A stretch of DNA of 45,703 nt from Pseudomonadota bacterium (GTDB taxonomy: Bacteria; Pseudomonadota; Gammaproteobacteria; Steroidobacterales; Steroidobacteraceae), in the NCBI GenBank assembly GCA_021826035.1, contig JAKBBE010000015.1, forward strand, positions 1 through 45,703, written 5' to 3'. Below the pieces are notes generated by a model, which was not told the origin of the DNA, did no database searches, and worked only from the letters and a program-made list of their open reading frames with translations. Below are positions 31,012 to 39,400 of this stretch, in pieces (the stretch's first letter is position 1; every line of letters begins with the position of its first letter). The position numbers were made by a program, and so were the translations under genes.

Positions 31012-32271
31012 TCAGGAGGCGGGCTTCTCGACGAGATGCTCGGCGATCAGTTCCACGAGGCTCGCAAGGCCCCCATCCCACTTCCAGTGCGCTTTGCTTT
31101 CATCCATCGTCAGGCGGCAGTTCGAGCAGGCCGAAACCATCGTCTTCGCCCCGCTTTTCTCCACCTGGTCCATTTTGAGCTTGAAGACCTGGTAGCGCAG
31201 GTTGGCCGCGCGCCCGATGGCCTGTACGCCGCCGCCACCACCGCAGCACCAGTTCTCATTGCCCGTCGGTGTCATTTCGTGAAAGTCGGTGGCAAAGTCC
31301 TGCAGCAGATAGCGCGCATCGGCCGTCGCACCGCCGCGCCGCGAGATCTGGCACGGATCGTGGTAGGTGATCGGCTCGGTGAGCGGCTTCAGGTGCAGCT
31401 TCCCGGCGCGTTTCAGCTGAGCGAGGTACTCGGTGATGTGCAGCACTTCGAACGGCAGGGGACGGCCGATCATGTTCGACGCTGACCACCGCAGTACGCC
31501 GAACGCGTGTCCGCACTCGGGGATGATGACGGTCTTGGCGCCGATGCCCTCGGCGGCCGCGACGATCCGCTGGACCATCGTCTTGGCGATGTCGGCCTTG
31601 CCGGCGAGGTAGCCGAAATTGGTCGCCTCATAGCCCTTGGTGCTGAGCGTCCAGCTGACGCCGGCATGATTCAGCAGCTTGGCCATCGAGGCCACCGAAT
31701 CAGGGTACTTCATCGTCTCGACCGATGAGAGCGTCAGGAGTACATCGGCTTTGGGTCGATCGAGCGGGATCTCGACCTCGTGCTCGTCGGCTATCCACTC
31801 GATCCGTTCGCGCAGCTTCTCCGGGGTGACCCCGAGCGGGCTGCCGTGATCGCGGGAGCTGTCGGCTGCCGCGAACAGGTCGGCAGGACCGAGACCCGCA
31901 GCGACCCAGGCCTGGCGCGCTTCCCCGACGATCGAGGCGATGTCGATGCCCATCGGACAGGCCATCGTGCAGCGGCCGCACATCGTGCAGCTGTCGAACA
32001 ACAGCTCCTCCCAGTGCTGCAGATCCTCCGCGCTCACTCTGGGTGCTAGTCCGAGCAGGGCGAGCGGAAACTTATTGCGGCGGTGGGCCTTGGCGATCGG
32101 GAACAGCTTGTAGGCCGGCGTGTGCTTCGGGTCGCGCGAGGCGACGTAGAAATGGCAGGCCTCGGCGCACAACCCGCAGTGCAGACACCCCTCGAGATAG
32201 GTCGCGAGATGCCCCTCGGTGTGCGCGAGAAACTTGCGGGTCGCGGCATTCCGATCGATCACGGTGGTCAT
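31012..32271 (-). CDS. Isp2-like (HdrD-type) iron-sulfur electron carrier of the hydrogenase
   Basis: 419 residues. Two 4Fe-4S motifs near the N-terminus (CLHCGLCAEACHF and CTMCGRCTMACPMGIDI) are followed by two CCG domains (an IIPECGHAFG region with a later HDPC, then WCCGGGGGVQ and SACSNCRLTMDE), as in the catalytic subunit of heterodisulfide reductase. Isp2 proteins accept electrons via Isp1 from periplasmic [NiFe] hydrogenases and pass them into sulfur or quinone metabolism on the cytoplasmic side. GAGGA precedes ATG 32271. It is the last gene of the operon, 11 bp after the large-subunit stop. Confidence 0.85.
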   Translation of the reverse strand: MTTVIDRNAATRKFLAHTEGHLATYLEGCLHCGLCAEACHFYVASRDPKHTPAYKLFPIAKAHRRNKFPLALLGLAPRVSAEDLQHWEELLFDSCTMCGRCTMACPMGIDIASIVGEARQAWVAAGLGPADLFAAADSSRDHGSPLGVTPEKLRERIEWIADEHEVEIPLDRPKADVLLTLSSVETMKYPDSVASMAKLLNHAGVSWTLSTKGYEATNFGYLAGKADIAKTMVQRIVAAAEGIGAKTVIIPECGHAFGVLRWSASNMIGRPLPFEVLHITEYLAQLKRAGKLHLKPLTEPITYHDPCQISRRGGATADARYLLQDFATDFHEMTPTGNENWCCGGGGGVQAIGRAANLRYQVFKLKMDQVEKSGAKTMVSACSNCRLTMDESKAHWKWDGGLASLVELIAEHLVEKPAS

Positions 32272-32282
32272 GGGGCGGTCCT

Positions 32283-34040
32283 CTAGCGCACCCGCAGCTG
32301 CATCAGCTCCTCGCCGTGCGCGTCAACGACGTGGACGGCGCAGGCGATGCAGGGGTCGAAGCTGTGGATGGTGCGCTGAATCTCCAGTGGTTGCTTCGGA
32401 TCGAAGATCGTATGGCGGTCCATGAGCGCCGCCTCATACGGGCCGGGCTGGCCGCTGGGGTCGCGGGGACCTGCGTTCCAGGTCGAGGGAACGACCGCCT
32501 GGTAATTCTCGATGCGCTCGTCGCGAATGACGATCCAGTGCGCCAGCGCGCCGCGCGGCGCTTCCATGAAGCCTACGCCGCGAGCCTCGCGCGGCCAGGT
32601 CGCCGGATCCCACTTCGCCTCGGAATGCACGGCCAGATCACCCGCCTTGATGTTCCCGGTCAGCTCGGCGAACCACAGCGGCATCTGATCGGCGATGATC
32701 TTGGACTCGAGCGTGCGCGCGGCGGTTCGACCCATCGTCGAGAACATGGCGCTCAAGGGCAGGCCGAGCTTGGTGAGGGCGGCGTCCGCGAGGGCCCGGG
32801 TCGGCTCATGGCCGCTTGCATAGAGCATCAGCACGCGCGCCAGCGGACCGACCTCCATCACTTTGCCCCGCCAGCGCGGCGACTTCAGCCAGGAGTAGTT
32901 CTGATCCGTCTCGAGGTGCTTGTAGGGCGGCGTCGGTCCGGTGTAGTGCAAATGGGTCTGCCCGGCATACGGGTGCAGACCGCTTTCCTTGCCGCTCGAG
33001 TAGTCGTACCAGGAGTGCGACACGAACTCCTGGATTTCAGCCGGATCATTGAGATCGACCGGATGAATCCGGGTCAGGTCGCGGTTGAGGATCACTCCGC
33101 GTGGTATGAGCCAGCTGCCCGGATCGTCGGTTCCCTTGGCTGGAAAATCGCCGTAGGTGAGGAAATTGCCGACGCCCTCGCCGCGTGCGAACCAGTCCTT
33201 GTAGAACGAGGCGATCGCGAGCGTATCGGGCAGATAGACCTGATCGACGAACTCCCGCATCTTCGCGATCACCGTCGCGACGCGCTCCAGCCCGTCCATG
33301 TTCAGCGCGGTCGCCGAGACACCGCCGCTGCCGGTCGTGTCAATGCTGATCGGCGATGGAGCGCCGCCGACCAGGAAATTCGGATGGGGATTCTTGCCGC
33401 CGAAGATCGCATGCAGCTGCACGACCTCGCGCTGCCATTCGAGCGCCTCCAGGTAGTGCGCAACCGCCATCAGATTCGCCTCCGGCGGCAGCTTGTAGCC
33501 GGGATTGCCCCAGAAGCCGTTCGCAAAGATGCCCAGCTGTCCGCCCTCGACGAACTTCTGTAGCTTGCGCTGGGTGTCGGCGAAATACCCCGGACTCGAT
33601 TTCGGATACGGCGAGATCGACTGTGCGAGGCGGGAGCTCGCCGCAGGATCCGCCTTCAGGGCGGACACCACATCGACCCAGTCGAGGGCATGCAGGTGAT
33701 AGAAGTGCATCACGTGATCGTGCACGAACTGCGCAGCGATCATCAGGTTGCGGATCAGCTGCGCATTCGGTGGGATCGGGTAGCCGAGCGCATTCTCAAC
33801 GGCGCGCACCGAGGCTATGCCGTGCACAAGCGTGCAGACCCCGCAGATGCGCTGCGCGAACGCCCAGGCGTCGCGTGGGTCGCGTCCCTGCAGGATCAAC
33901 TCGATGCCGCGCACCATCGTGCCGGAACTCAATGCGCCGACGATGGCGCCCTGAGCGTCGGTCTGGGCCTCGATGCGCAGATGTCCCTCGATGCGGGTGA
34001 TCGGATCGACGACGATCCGTGCATTGGCGGCGCTGTTCAC
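32283..34040 (-). CDS. [NiFe]-hydrogenase large subunit
   Basis: 585-residue catalytic subunit holding the NiFe(CN)2CO centre. The N-terminal ligand motif is RICGVCTLVHG and the C-terminal one is DPCIACAVH. After that His the precursor carries VVDAHGEELMQLRVR, which the maturation protease should remove. It begins ITRIEGHLRIEAQ. The GTG start at 34040 overlaps the isp1 stop in a GTGA arrangement; the frame is open far upstream but is not coding there. Exported to the periplasm with the Tat-tagged small subunit. In described Isp-type loci the large-subunit gene usually follows isp2; here it precedes it. Confidence 0.94.
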   Translation of the reverse strand: MNSAANARIVVDPITRIEGHLRIEAQTDAQGAIVGALSSGTMVRGIELILQGRDPRDAWAFAQRICGVCTLVHGIASVRAVENALGYPIPPNAQLIRNLMIAAQFVHDHVMHFYHLHALDWVDVVSALKADPAASSRLAQSISPYPKSSPGYFADTQRKLQKFVEGGQLGIFANGFWGNPGYKLPPEANLMAVAHYLEALEWQREVVQLHAIFGGKNPHPNFLVGGAPSPISIDTTGSGGVSATALNMDGLERVATVIAKMREFVDQVYLPDTLAIASFYKDWFARGEGVGNFLTYGDFPAKGTDDPGSWLIPRGVILNRDLTRIHPVDLNDPAEIQEFVSHSWYDYSSGKESGLHPYAGQTHLHYTGPTPPYKHLETDQNYSWLKSPRWRGKVMEVGPLARVLMLYASGHEPTRALADAALTKLGLPLSAMFSTMGRTAARTLESKIIADQMPLWFAELTGNIKAGDLAVHSEAKWDPATWPREARGVGFMEAPRGALAHWIVIRDERIENYQAVVPSTWNAGPRDPSGQPGPYEAALMDRHTIFDPKQPLEIQRTIHSFDPCIACAVHVVDAHGEELMQLRVR

Positions 34041-34696
34041 AGGACGGTTCCCCGGCGAGAGTAGTGGATGGCGGTCTCGCTGCGCGTCACGAACACCAGG
34101 AAGGCGTGCATGAGCTTGCCGAACGGAAACCAGATCAGCAGCAACGCGACGCTGAGCAGGTGCACGGCGAGCAGAGTTTCGTATGGCGCCCACAGGTGAC
34201 TCACGGCCATCAGGCCGCTCACCACCGGCAGCGCGGTGACGAACCAGCTGAAGTAGTCGTTGGCCGTCGAGATCAGCCGCAGCACCGGACTGACGAACCG
34301 ATGCCCGAGGGCGAGCACCAGCGAGACCAGCGTCACGACGCTCGCCACTGAGACCAGGCCGCTCGGCAGGTTCGGCCAGTGCACGCCGAACACCGATTGC
34401 AGGAACAGGATGTGGGGCGCGAAGCCGAAGAACGCGATCGCCAGCCCGAAGTGCATCACGTAGCCGTTGACGGTGGTGAAGCGCGCCGCGCCGGCGAATG
34501 CCTTGCGCGGCCACAGATGCCGCGCGAAGCCGCGTACGGCTCCCACCACCGCCGAAGGCGCCGAACCGCGCGCGACCGATCGGTCACGCGACCACGGCAG
34601 CAGGACCAAGAACAGCACTCGCCAGGCAACTCCGAAGGTAAATACCGCGAAGCTCACCGCCAGCGCCGGGCCTCGCGCAAAATCGAGCAGCGTCAC
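34037..34696 (-). CDS. Isp1-like cytochrome b membrane subunit
   Basis: 219 residues with about five hydrophobic helices (for example LAVSFAVFTFGVAWRVLFLV and HLLSVALLLIWFPFGKLMHA). It resembles NarI-type di-haem cytochromes b. Histidines in HFGLAIAFFGFAPH, LALGHRF and the HLLS/KLMHAF helix are candidate haem ligands. It should take electrons from the periplasmic hydrogenase across the membrane to Isp2 or quinone. The GTG start at 34696 overlaps the small-subunit stop (GTGA) with GGAG 7 nt upstream. The longer open frame (up to 35578) lies on top of the small-subunit gene and is not coding. Confidence 0.85.
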   Translation of the reverse strand: MTLLDFARGPALAVSFAVFTFGVAWRVLFLVLLPWSRDRSVARGSAPSAVVGAVRGFARHLWPRKAFAGAARFTTVNGYVMHFGLAIAFFGFAPHILFLQSVFGVHWPNLPSGLVSVASVVTLVSLVLALGHRFVSPVLRLISTANDYFSWFVTALPVVSGLMAVSHLWAPYETLLAVHLLSVALLLIWFPFGKLMHAFLVFVTRSETAIHYSRRGTVL

Positions 34697-35760
34697 GGCT
34701 TTTCTCCGGTGGATGTGGCCTCGCGCTTGGCGCGCCGCGCGAGCAACGCGCTCACGGCGCCGACGCCGATACCTGCGACGGCGGCTGCGCCGACCGCCGC
34801 GGTCGGATGACCGGTCGGAGTCGAGAGCGGGTGATAGAAGCCGCCCTTGTCCCAGAAGTTCGGCTCCGAGCAGCCGAGGCATCCATGTCCCGACTGGATC
34901 GGGAACGACACCCCACCGTTCCATTTGAGCGTCGCGCAGGAATTGTAGGTGACCGGTCCCTTGCAGCCGAGTTCGTACAGGCACCAGCCCCGCCGCGCGC
35001 CTTCGTCGTCGAAGCTCTTGGCGAACAGTCCCTTGTCGTAGAAAGAGCGCCGGTAACAGCGATCGTGGATCGTGTTGCCGAACAGGGATTTCGGCCGGTT
35101 CAGATGATCGAGATCCGGTAGTCGTCCGAAGGTGATCAGGTAGGCGATCGTGCCGGCCATCGCCTCGGGAATGGGCGGACAACCGGATATGTTGATGATC
35201 GGCTTGTCTTTGATGAGGCTCGTAAGCGGTACCGCGCCGGTCGGGTCCGGCTGGGCGTGCGGTATACCGCCGAACGCGGCGCAGGTGCCGACCGCAATCA
35301 GTGCCTTTGCTCCGGCGGCGGTGTCGTTCAGGATCTGCAGCATCGACTGGCCGGCGACGGTGCCGTACACCCCGCCGTCGCGAGTCGGGACCGATCCGTC
35401 GACGACCACGATGTATTTGCCTTTGTTGTCGCGCATCGCGCTGCGACGTGCCTGTTCGGCCGCCTCGCCCGAGACCGCCTGCAGCGTCTCGTGGTAGTCG
35501 AGCGAAATCAGATTGAAGATCAGATTCTCGAGCGTCGGACTGAACGAGCGGGTCAGCGATTCGGTGCAGCCGGTGCATTCCTGGAACGACAGCCAGATCA
35601 CCGACTGGCGCCGCGCCGCGGCCAGCGCGTCGGCGATGGCGTTGGACTGCCAGGGCGGCAAAGCCATCAGGCTCGCGAGGTAGGCGGCGTACTTGAGCAG
35701 TCCGCGGCGCGAGATGCCGCGCTCGCTCAGCAGCTCGCCGATCGTCTCAGGTTCGGCCAT
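34693..35760 (-). CDS. [NiFe]-hydrogenase small subunit (Tat-exported)
   Basis: 355 residues. The Tat signal is ISRRGLLKYAAYL (Arg-Arg near 14-15). The electron-relay subunit carries the proximal cluster ligands ECTGCTES, VGTCAAFGGI and ISGCPPIPEA, then distal/medial cluster segments IHDRCYRRSFY, RRGWCLYELGCKGPVTYNSC and GHGCLGCSEPNFWD. The C-terminal hydrophobic helix (AAVGAAAVAGIGVGAVSALL) should anchor it to the membrane. Positions that hold the two extra Cys in oxygen-tolerant group 1d enzymes are Gly (CTGC; FGGI), so a conventional 4Fe-4S proximal cluster is predicted. ATG 35760 overlaps the HupH-like gene by 14 bp; GAGAGA lies upstream. Confidence 0.93.
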   Translation of the reverse strand: MAEPETIGELLSERGISRRGLLKYAAYLASLMALPPWQSNAIADALAAARRQSVIWLSFQECTGCTESLTRSFSPTLENLIFNLISLDYHETLQAVSGEAAEQARRSAMRDNKGKYIVVVDGSVPTRDGGVYGTVAGQSMLQILNDTAAGAKALIAVGTCAAFGGIPHAQPDPTGAVPLTSLIKDKPIINISGCPPIPEAMAGTIAYLITFGRLPDLDHLNRPKSLFGNTIHDRCYRRSFYDKGLFAKSFDDEGARRGWCLYELGCKGPVTYNSCATLKWNGGVSFPIQSGHGCLGCSEPNFWDKGGFYHPLSTPTGHPTAAVGAAAVAGIGVGAVSALLARRAKREATSTGEKP

Positions 35761-36184
35761 GATCGGTTCTCTCTCGGCGGGTCGTCGCATACAGTGCCAG
35801 GTCGTCGTTGAGGCTCTGTGCGGCCGTGACGACATCCGGCAGCGCTGCGGACAGGATGTCCGGAACCCGAGTGATTTCGATGCGTTCCGCAGCAACCAGG
35901 TCGGTCACGCCGAGATGACGTACCCACCAGACGCCCGGATAGCGCGTTTCCCAGATCTCGCTCGGCCCCAGGATCTCGAGCTGTGCGCTGACCTCGCCGC
36001 GTCCGAGTCGCTCGCGCAATTGCTGCAGATGGCTGTCGGACAGCGGCAGGCTCTTCAAGTCAATGACGCCGCATTCTCCGCGCTCGGCCAGCGCCTCGAG
36101 CCGCTCGGCGACCTCGCGCAGCACCCCGGAGACCACGGCTGCGCCGCTCGGCGGTGCCGACCCAATCGAATCAGCGTCTGGCAT
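35747..36184 (-). CDS. HupH/HyaF-like hydrogenase expression protein (short form)
   Basis: 145 residues. The segment GEVSAQLEILGPSEIWETRY followed by PGVWWVRHL is typical of the C-terminal domain of HupH/HyaF, which assist assembly of the Fe-S small subunit. Full HupH proteins are about 280 residues, so this is a single-domain version. GGGGAGAG precedes ATG 36184. It overlaps the protease gene upstream (14 bp) and the small-subunit gene downstream (14 bp), so it is in the same operon. Its exact step in maturation is not established by the sequence. Confidence 0.78.
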   Translation of the reverse strand: MPDADSIGSAPPSGAAVVSGVLREVAERLEALAERGECGVIDLKSLPLSDSHLQQLRERLGRGEVSAQLEILGPSEIWETRYPGVWWVRHLGVTDLVAAERIEITRVPDILSAALPDVVTAAQSLNDDLALYATTRRERTDHGRT

Positions 36185-36722
36185 CGCACTCTCCCCAGTC
36201 GATGAGTAATTCGCGCACGGCGGCGCAGGCCCGTGGTATCGCCGCCTGCACGGCCGAGGTCGGCTCGGTGCCCCATTGCAGTGATTCCGGCTGTATACCC
36301 ACGAGCGCGCGGCGGGCTGGTGCGCGCTCGGTCAGCTGCGCTGCGGCAATCAGATCGGTGAGCGCCACCTCGTGCACGCTGCTGCGTACGCCCCGCAACT
36401 GCTTGTCCATTTCTGCATCGACGAACACGCGCACGCTGCCAGGGGAGGCCCCGAAGCGGGTGGCATCGATCACAATCAGGGAGTCGACGTCCTCGAGTTC
36501 CGTCAGCAGTTCCAGGCCGAGTGTTCCGCCGTCGCAGAGTCTGATCGAGGGGGACTCACCTGCTGGGGCGAAATCGGACCGCAGCGCGTGCAACACATGT
36601 ACGCCGACCCCATCGTCGGTGAGCAGGACATTGCCCAGTCCGAGCAGTAACGCCGGCCGCTGCGCGAGCCGGCCGCGTGTCCCGCTGCCGGGACCAAGCG
36701 CCTCTCTTGGCTGCGTCTTCAC
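36171..36722 (-). CDS. Hydrogenase maturation endopeptidase (HyaD/HupD family)
   Basis: 183 residues from GTG 36722. The family signature GLGNVLLTDDGVGVHVL includes the Asp that senses nickel. Further conserved parts are LCDGGTLGLELL, VIDATRFGASPGSVRVF and SSVHEVALTDLI. It should cut the C-terminal peptide from the large subunit once nickel is inserted. The start is uncertain: ATG 36758 is in frame 36 bp upstream but lacks a ribosome-binding site, and GTG 36722 is nearer the conserved fold. First gene of the hydrogenase structural operon, divergent from hypC. Confidence 0.85.
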   Translation of the reverse strand: MKTQPREALGPGSGTRGRLAQRPALLLGLGNVLLTDDGVGVHVLHALRSDFAPAGESPSIRLCDGGTLGLELLTELEDVDSLIVIDATRFGASPGSVRVFVDAEMDKQLRGVRSSVHEVALTDLIAAAQLTERAPARRALVGIQPESLQWGTEPTSAVQAAIPRACAAVRELLIDWGECDARR

Positions 36723-36756
36723 ACGGAAATTCTCTGCTCCGGCCTGGTTTCGGCCC

Positions 36757-36814
36757 ATACGGGCATGTGCGTATAGGCGTCTAACAGCACGGCGCCTAGG
36801 ATTGGTAACGTACC
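36757..36814. promoter_or_regulatory. Inverted repeats in the divergent hydrogenase/hyp promoter region
   Basis: The 112-bp gap between the two operons contains ATACG-N8-CGTAT (36757-36774) and TTGGTA-ACG-TACCGA (36802-36816, inner GGTA/TACC perfect). No clear sigma-54, FNR or sigma-70 consensus was found. They are candidate binding sites for a shared regulator, for which no gene is seen nearby. Confidence 0.3.
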
Positions 36815-36834
36815 GACAGGTGGATCTGCATAAA

Positions 36835-37080
36835 ATGTGCCTGGGCATCCCAATGCGCGTCGTCGAGGTAGGAGAGCTGACCGCTCACTGCGATGCCAAG
36901 GGCATCCGCCGCGACGTGAGCTTGTTCCTGCTACAGCATGAGCAGTTGGTGCCGGGCGATCACGTGATCGTGCACGTCGGCTACGCCATCCAGAAGATCT
37001 CGGAGCAGGAAGCGCAGAGCGCATGGGAGCTGTTCGACACCATGCTCGCCGCCGAGGACGCGATTAGCGCCGATGCATGA
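36835..37080 (+). CDS. hypC: Hydrogenase maturation chaperone HypC
   Basis: 81 residues beginning MCLGIPMRVVEV; the N-terminal Cys2 is the essential residue that carries the Fe(CN)2CO unit with HypD. The small beta-barrel body (GIRRDVSLFLLQHEQLVPGD) and the helical C-terminus are typical. ATG 36835 was chosen because the MCLGIP start is invariant in the family; the longer upstream open frame is not coding. First gene of hypCABDFE; it overlaps hypA by 8 bp. Confidence 0.95.
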   Translation: MCLGIPMRVVEVGELTAHCDAKGIRRDVSLFLLQHEQLVPGDHVIVHVGYAIQKISEQEAQSAWELFDTMLAAEDAISADA

Positions 37081-37456
37081 GTTGGCTATCTGCCAGGGCC
37101 TGATTCGAGAGGTCGAGCGCGTGGCCAACGCCCACCGCGCCCGGGCGGCTGCGAAAATCTGTGTTTCGGTCGGCGCGCTCTGCGGCGTCGATCCGCAGCA
37201 GCTCGCGCGGACCTTCAGCATTGCATGTGCCGGAACGCTCGCCGAAGGGGCGGAGCTGGAAATCGAGTCCGTCGGAGTGCGTATCCGCTGCCCGGTGTGC
37301 GAACTGGAGTCGCAGGTCGCGCCGAACGCGCTCGTGTGCACGCGCTGCGGAGACTGGCGAGTGCAGCTGGTGTGCGGTGAGGAGCTGTTGCTGCGCTCGG
37401 TAGAGCTCGAGCTCGAGGTGGACGCGGAGGCGCCGCGGATTTCGGCGGCGAGCTGA
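37073..37456 (+). CDS. hypA: Hydrogenase nickel-insertion protein HypA
   Basis: 127 residues. The N-terminal MHE nickel-binding motif and a zinc domain with CPVC and CTRC pairs (about residues 73-95) define the family. With HypB it delivers nickel to the large-subunit precursor. The start overlaps hypC. The C-terminus (VDAEAPRISAAS) is a little longer than usual (about 113-118 residues). Confidence 0.94.
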   Translation: MHELAICQGLIREVERVANAHRARAAAKICVSVGALCGVDPQQLARTFSIACAGTLAEGAELEIESVGVRIRCPVCELESQVAPNALVCTRCGDWRVQLVCGEELLLRSVELELEVDAEAPRISAAS

Positions 37457-37469
37457 ACAGGGGGCGACG

Positions 37470-38225
37470 ATGTGCGTTGAATGCGGTTGTTCGGTCACGA
37501 CCGAAGCGGTGCGGGTGACGGACACGCACGGCATCTATTCCGTGCGGCCGGTCGAGCGGCACTCGATCGAGGTGTTGAGTGGCATCCTGGCCCATAACGA
37601 TCATCAGGCAGAGCACAACCGTAGCCACTTGGAGCGGCACGGCATTCTGGCGTTGAACCTGATGTCTGCTCCCGGATCGGGCAAGACGAGCCTGCTCGAG
37701 CGCACCATCGAACTGGCGCGCGGCCGCTTTCGTATGGCGGTGATCGAGGGCGACCTGCAGACCGAGAACGATGCACGACGCATCCGCGCCAAGGGTGTTC
37801 AGGCCGTGCAGATCACCACCGGTGAAACCTGCCATCTGGACGCGGCGATGGTGCACGATGCGCTGCATGCGCTCGATCTGGACGGTATCGACGTGCTGAT
37901 GATCGAAAACGTAGGCAACCTTGTCTGTCCCGCGAATTTCGCCCTCGGCCAGCACGCAGACATTGCTCTGCTCGCCGTCACCGAGGGGGATGACAAGCCG
38001 GCGAAGTACCCAGGGATGTTCCGCGGCGCCGATCTGGTGATGCTCAGCAAGACCGATCTGCTCGCCGTCCTCGATGATTTCTCCTGTGAGGCCGCTGAGC
38101 GCCACGTGCGCGAGCTCGCCAATCCGGCGCCGGTGATGCGCGTCTCGTCCCGCCAGCCGGCCACGCTTGCGCCCTGGATCGATTGGATCGACGGCCGCCT
38201 CGGGGCGCTGCGGACCGGCGCATGA
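37470..38225 (+). CDS. hypB: Hydrogenase nickel-incorporation GTPase HypB
   Basis: 251 residues. The N-terminal MCVECGC resembles the high-affinity nickel CxxCGC site of E. coli HypB. A SIMIBI GTPase follows: P-loop NLMSAPGSGKTSLLERT, EGDLQTENDARRI, IENVGNLVCPANFALGQ and SKTDLLAVLD (guanine specificity). There is no long His-rich nickel-storage stretch, only scattered histidines (AHNDHQAEHNRSHLERH). AGGGGG precedes ATG 37470; the stop overlaps the hypD start (ATGA). Confidence 0.95.
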   Translation: MCVECGCSVTTEAVRVTDTHGIYSVRPVERHSIEVLSGILAHNDHQAEHNRSHLERHGILALNLMSAPGSGKTSLLERTIELARGRFRMAVIEGDLQTENDARRIRAKGVQAVQITTGETCHLDAAMVHDALHALDLDGIDVLMIENVGNLVCPANFALGQHADIALLAVTEGDDKPAKYPGMFRGADLVMLSKTDLLAVLDDFSCEAAERHVRELANPAPVMRVSSRQPATLAPWIDWIDGRLGALRTGA

Positions 38226-39400
38226 GTGTCGCGGACGAGCGCGCGGCGGCTGTGCAGGATCCGATGATCCGCACGGGAGCGGCTGGGGCATCCGCGGCCG
38301 AGTGGCTTGAGCGCCTGCGCGCGCTGCGGCTGCCGGGACGCGTGCGCGTCATGAACGTGTGCGGCGGACACGAGCGCTCGATCAGCATGGCGGGGCTGCG
38401 GCGTGCGCTGCCGGCGCAGATCGAGTTGATTCCCGGTCCCGGCTGCCCGGTATGCGTCTGTCCGGAGGAGGACATTCACGCCGCCATCGAGCTGGCGCGA
38501 CGCCCCGGGGTGACGCTGGTGGCTTTTGGCGACATGCTGCGGGTCCCCGCGAACGGACCGCGCAGCGAGCCGCGCTCGCTGCTGCAGGCGCACGCGTCCG
38601 GCGCGGATGTGCGACCGATCGCATCGCCGACGGAGGCGGTGCGCATCGCGGCGGCGCATCCAGACCGGACGGTGGTCTTCTTCGCCGCGGGCTTCGAGAC
38701 GACGACGGCACCCGTGGCGGCGCTGCTGGCGCAGCGCCCGCCGGCGAATCTCGTGGTGCTGCTCTCGGGGCGACTCACCTGGCCGGCCGTTGCGATGCTG
38801 CTCGAGAGCGAGGCAGCGGGCTTCGATGCGCTGATCGCGCCGGGCCACGTCGCGACGATTATGGGTCCTGAACAATGGCAGTTCGTTCCGCAGCGCCATG
38901 GGATTCCGACCGCGGTGGCGGGATTTGAGGTCGCAAGCCTGCTCGCCGCGCTGTACTCGGTACTGCGCCAGCACCTGGCGAGGCGGGCATTCCTCGATAA
39001 CTGCTACAGCCGGGTGGTGCGCCCCGGCGGCAACCCGACGGCCCGCGCGGTGCTCGAGTCCGTGTTCGAGATCCGCGATGCCACCTGGCGCGGTATCGGA
39101 ACCATCGGCCATTCCGGCTACGCCTTCAGGCCCGAGTACGCGAGCTATAACGCCCTGGAGCGCTTCACGCTCGAGCAGAGCCAGCCGCGCAAGCGCGCCG
39201 GTCAGATGCCGCCGGGATGTGATTGCGCGCGCGTCGTGCTCGGCAAGATCTACCCCAATCAATGCATCCTGTTCGGCAAGGGCTGCACGCCGCGCACCCC
39301 GATCGGGCCATGCATGGTGTCCGATGAAGGGGCCTGCCGCATCTGGTGGTCGACGGGAGTTCGCGCGAGGAGCGAGGATGCCGGCGCCGTGCACGGCTGA
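38222..39400 (+). CDS. hypD: Fe-cyanide assembly scaffold HypD
   Basis: 392 residues. It works with HypC to build the Fe(CN)2CO group and carries a 4Fe-4S cluster. Motifs: MNVCGGHERSISMAGLR, IPGPGCPVCVCPEEDI, FFAAGFETTTAP, APGHVATIMG and the cluster-binding CDCARVVLGKIYPNQC with a later CTPRTPIGPCMVSDEGACR. ATG 38222 couples it to hypB. The last residues after the cluster region (WWSTGVRARSEDAGAVHG) are encoded over the hypF start. Confidence 0.95.
   Translation: MSVADERAAAVQDPMIRTGAAGASAAEWLERLRALRLPGRVRVMNVCGGHERSISMAGLRRALPAQIELIPGPGCPVCVCPEEDIHAAIELARRPGVTLVAFGDMLRVPANGPRSEPRSLLQAHASGADVRPIASPTEAVRIAAAHPDRTVVFFAAGFETTTAPVAALLAQRPPANLVVLLSGRLTWPAVAMLLESEAAGFDALIAPGHVATIMGPEQWQFVPQRHGIPTAVAGFEVASLLAALYSVLRQHLARRAFLDNCYSRVVRPGGNPTARAVLESVFEIRDATWRGIGTIGHSGYAFRPEYASYNALERFTLEQSQPRKRAGQMPPGCDCARVVLGKIYPNQCILFGKGCTPRTPIGPCMVSDEGACRIWWSTGVRARSEDAGAVHG

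Noticed and set aside
34697..35578. Long upstream extension of the Isp1 frame
   Set aside because: It lies entirely over the small-subunit gene in another frame; the GTG at 34696 with GGAG gives the expected protein.
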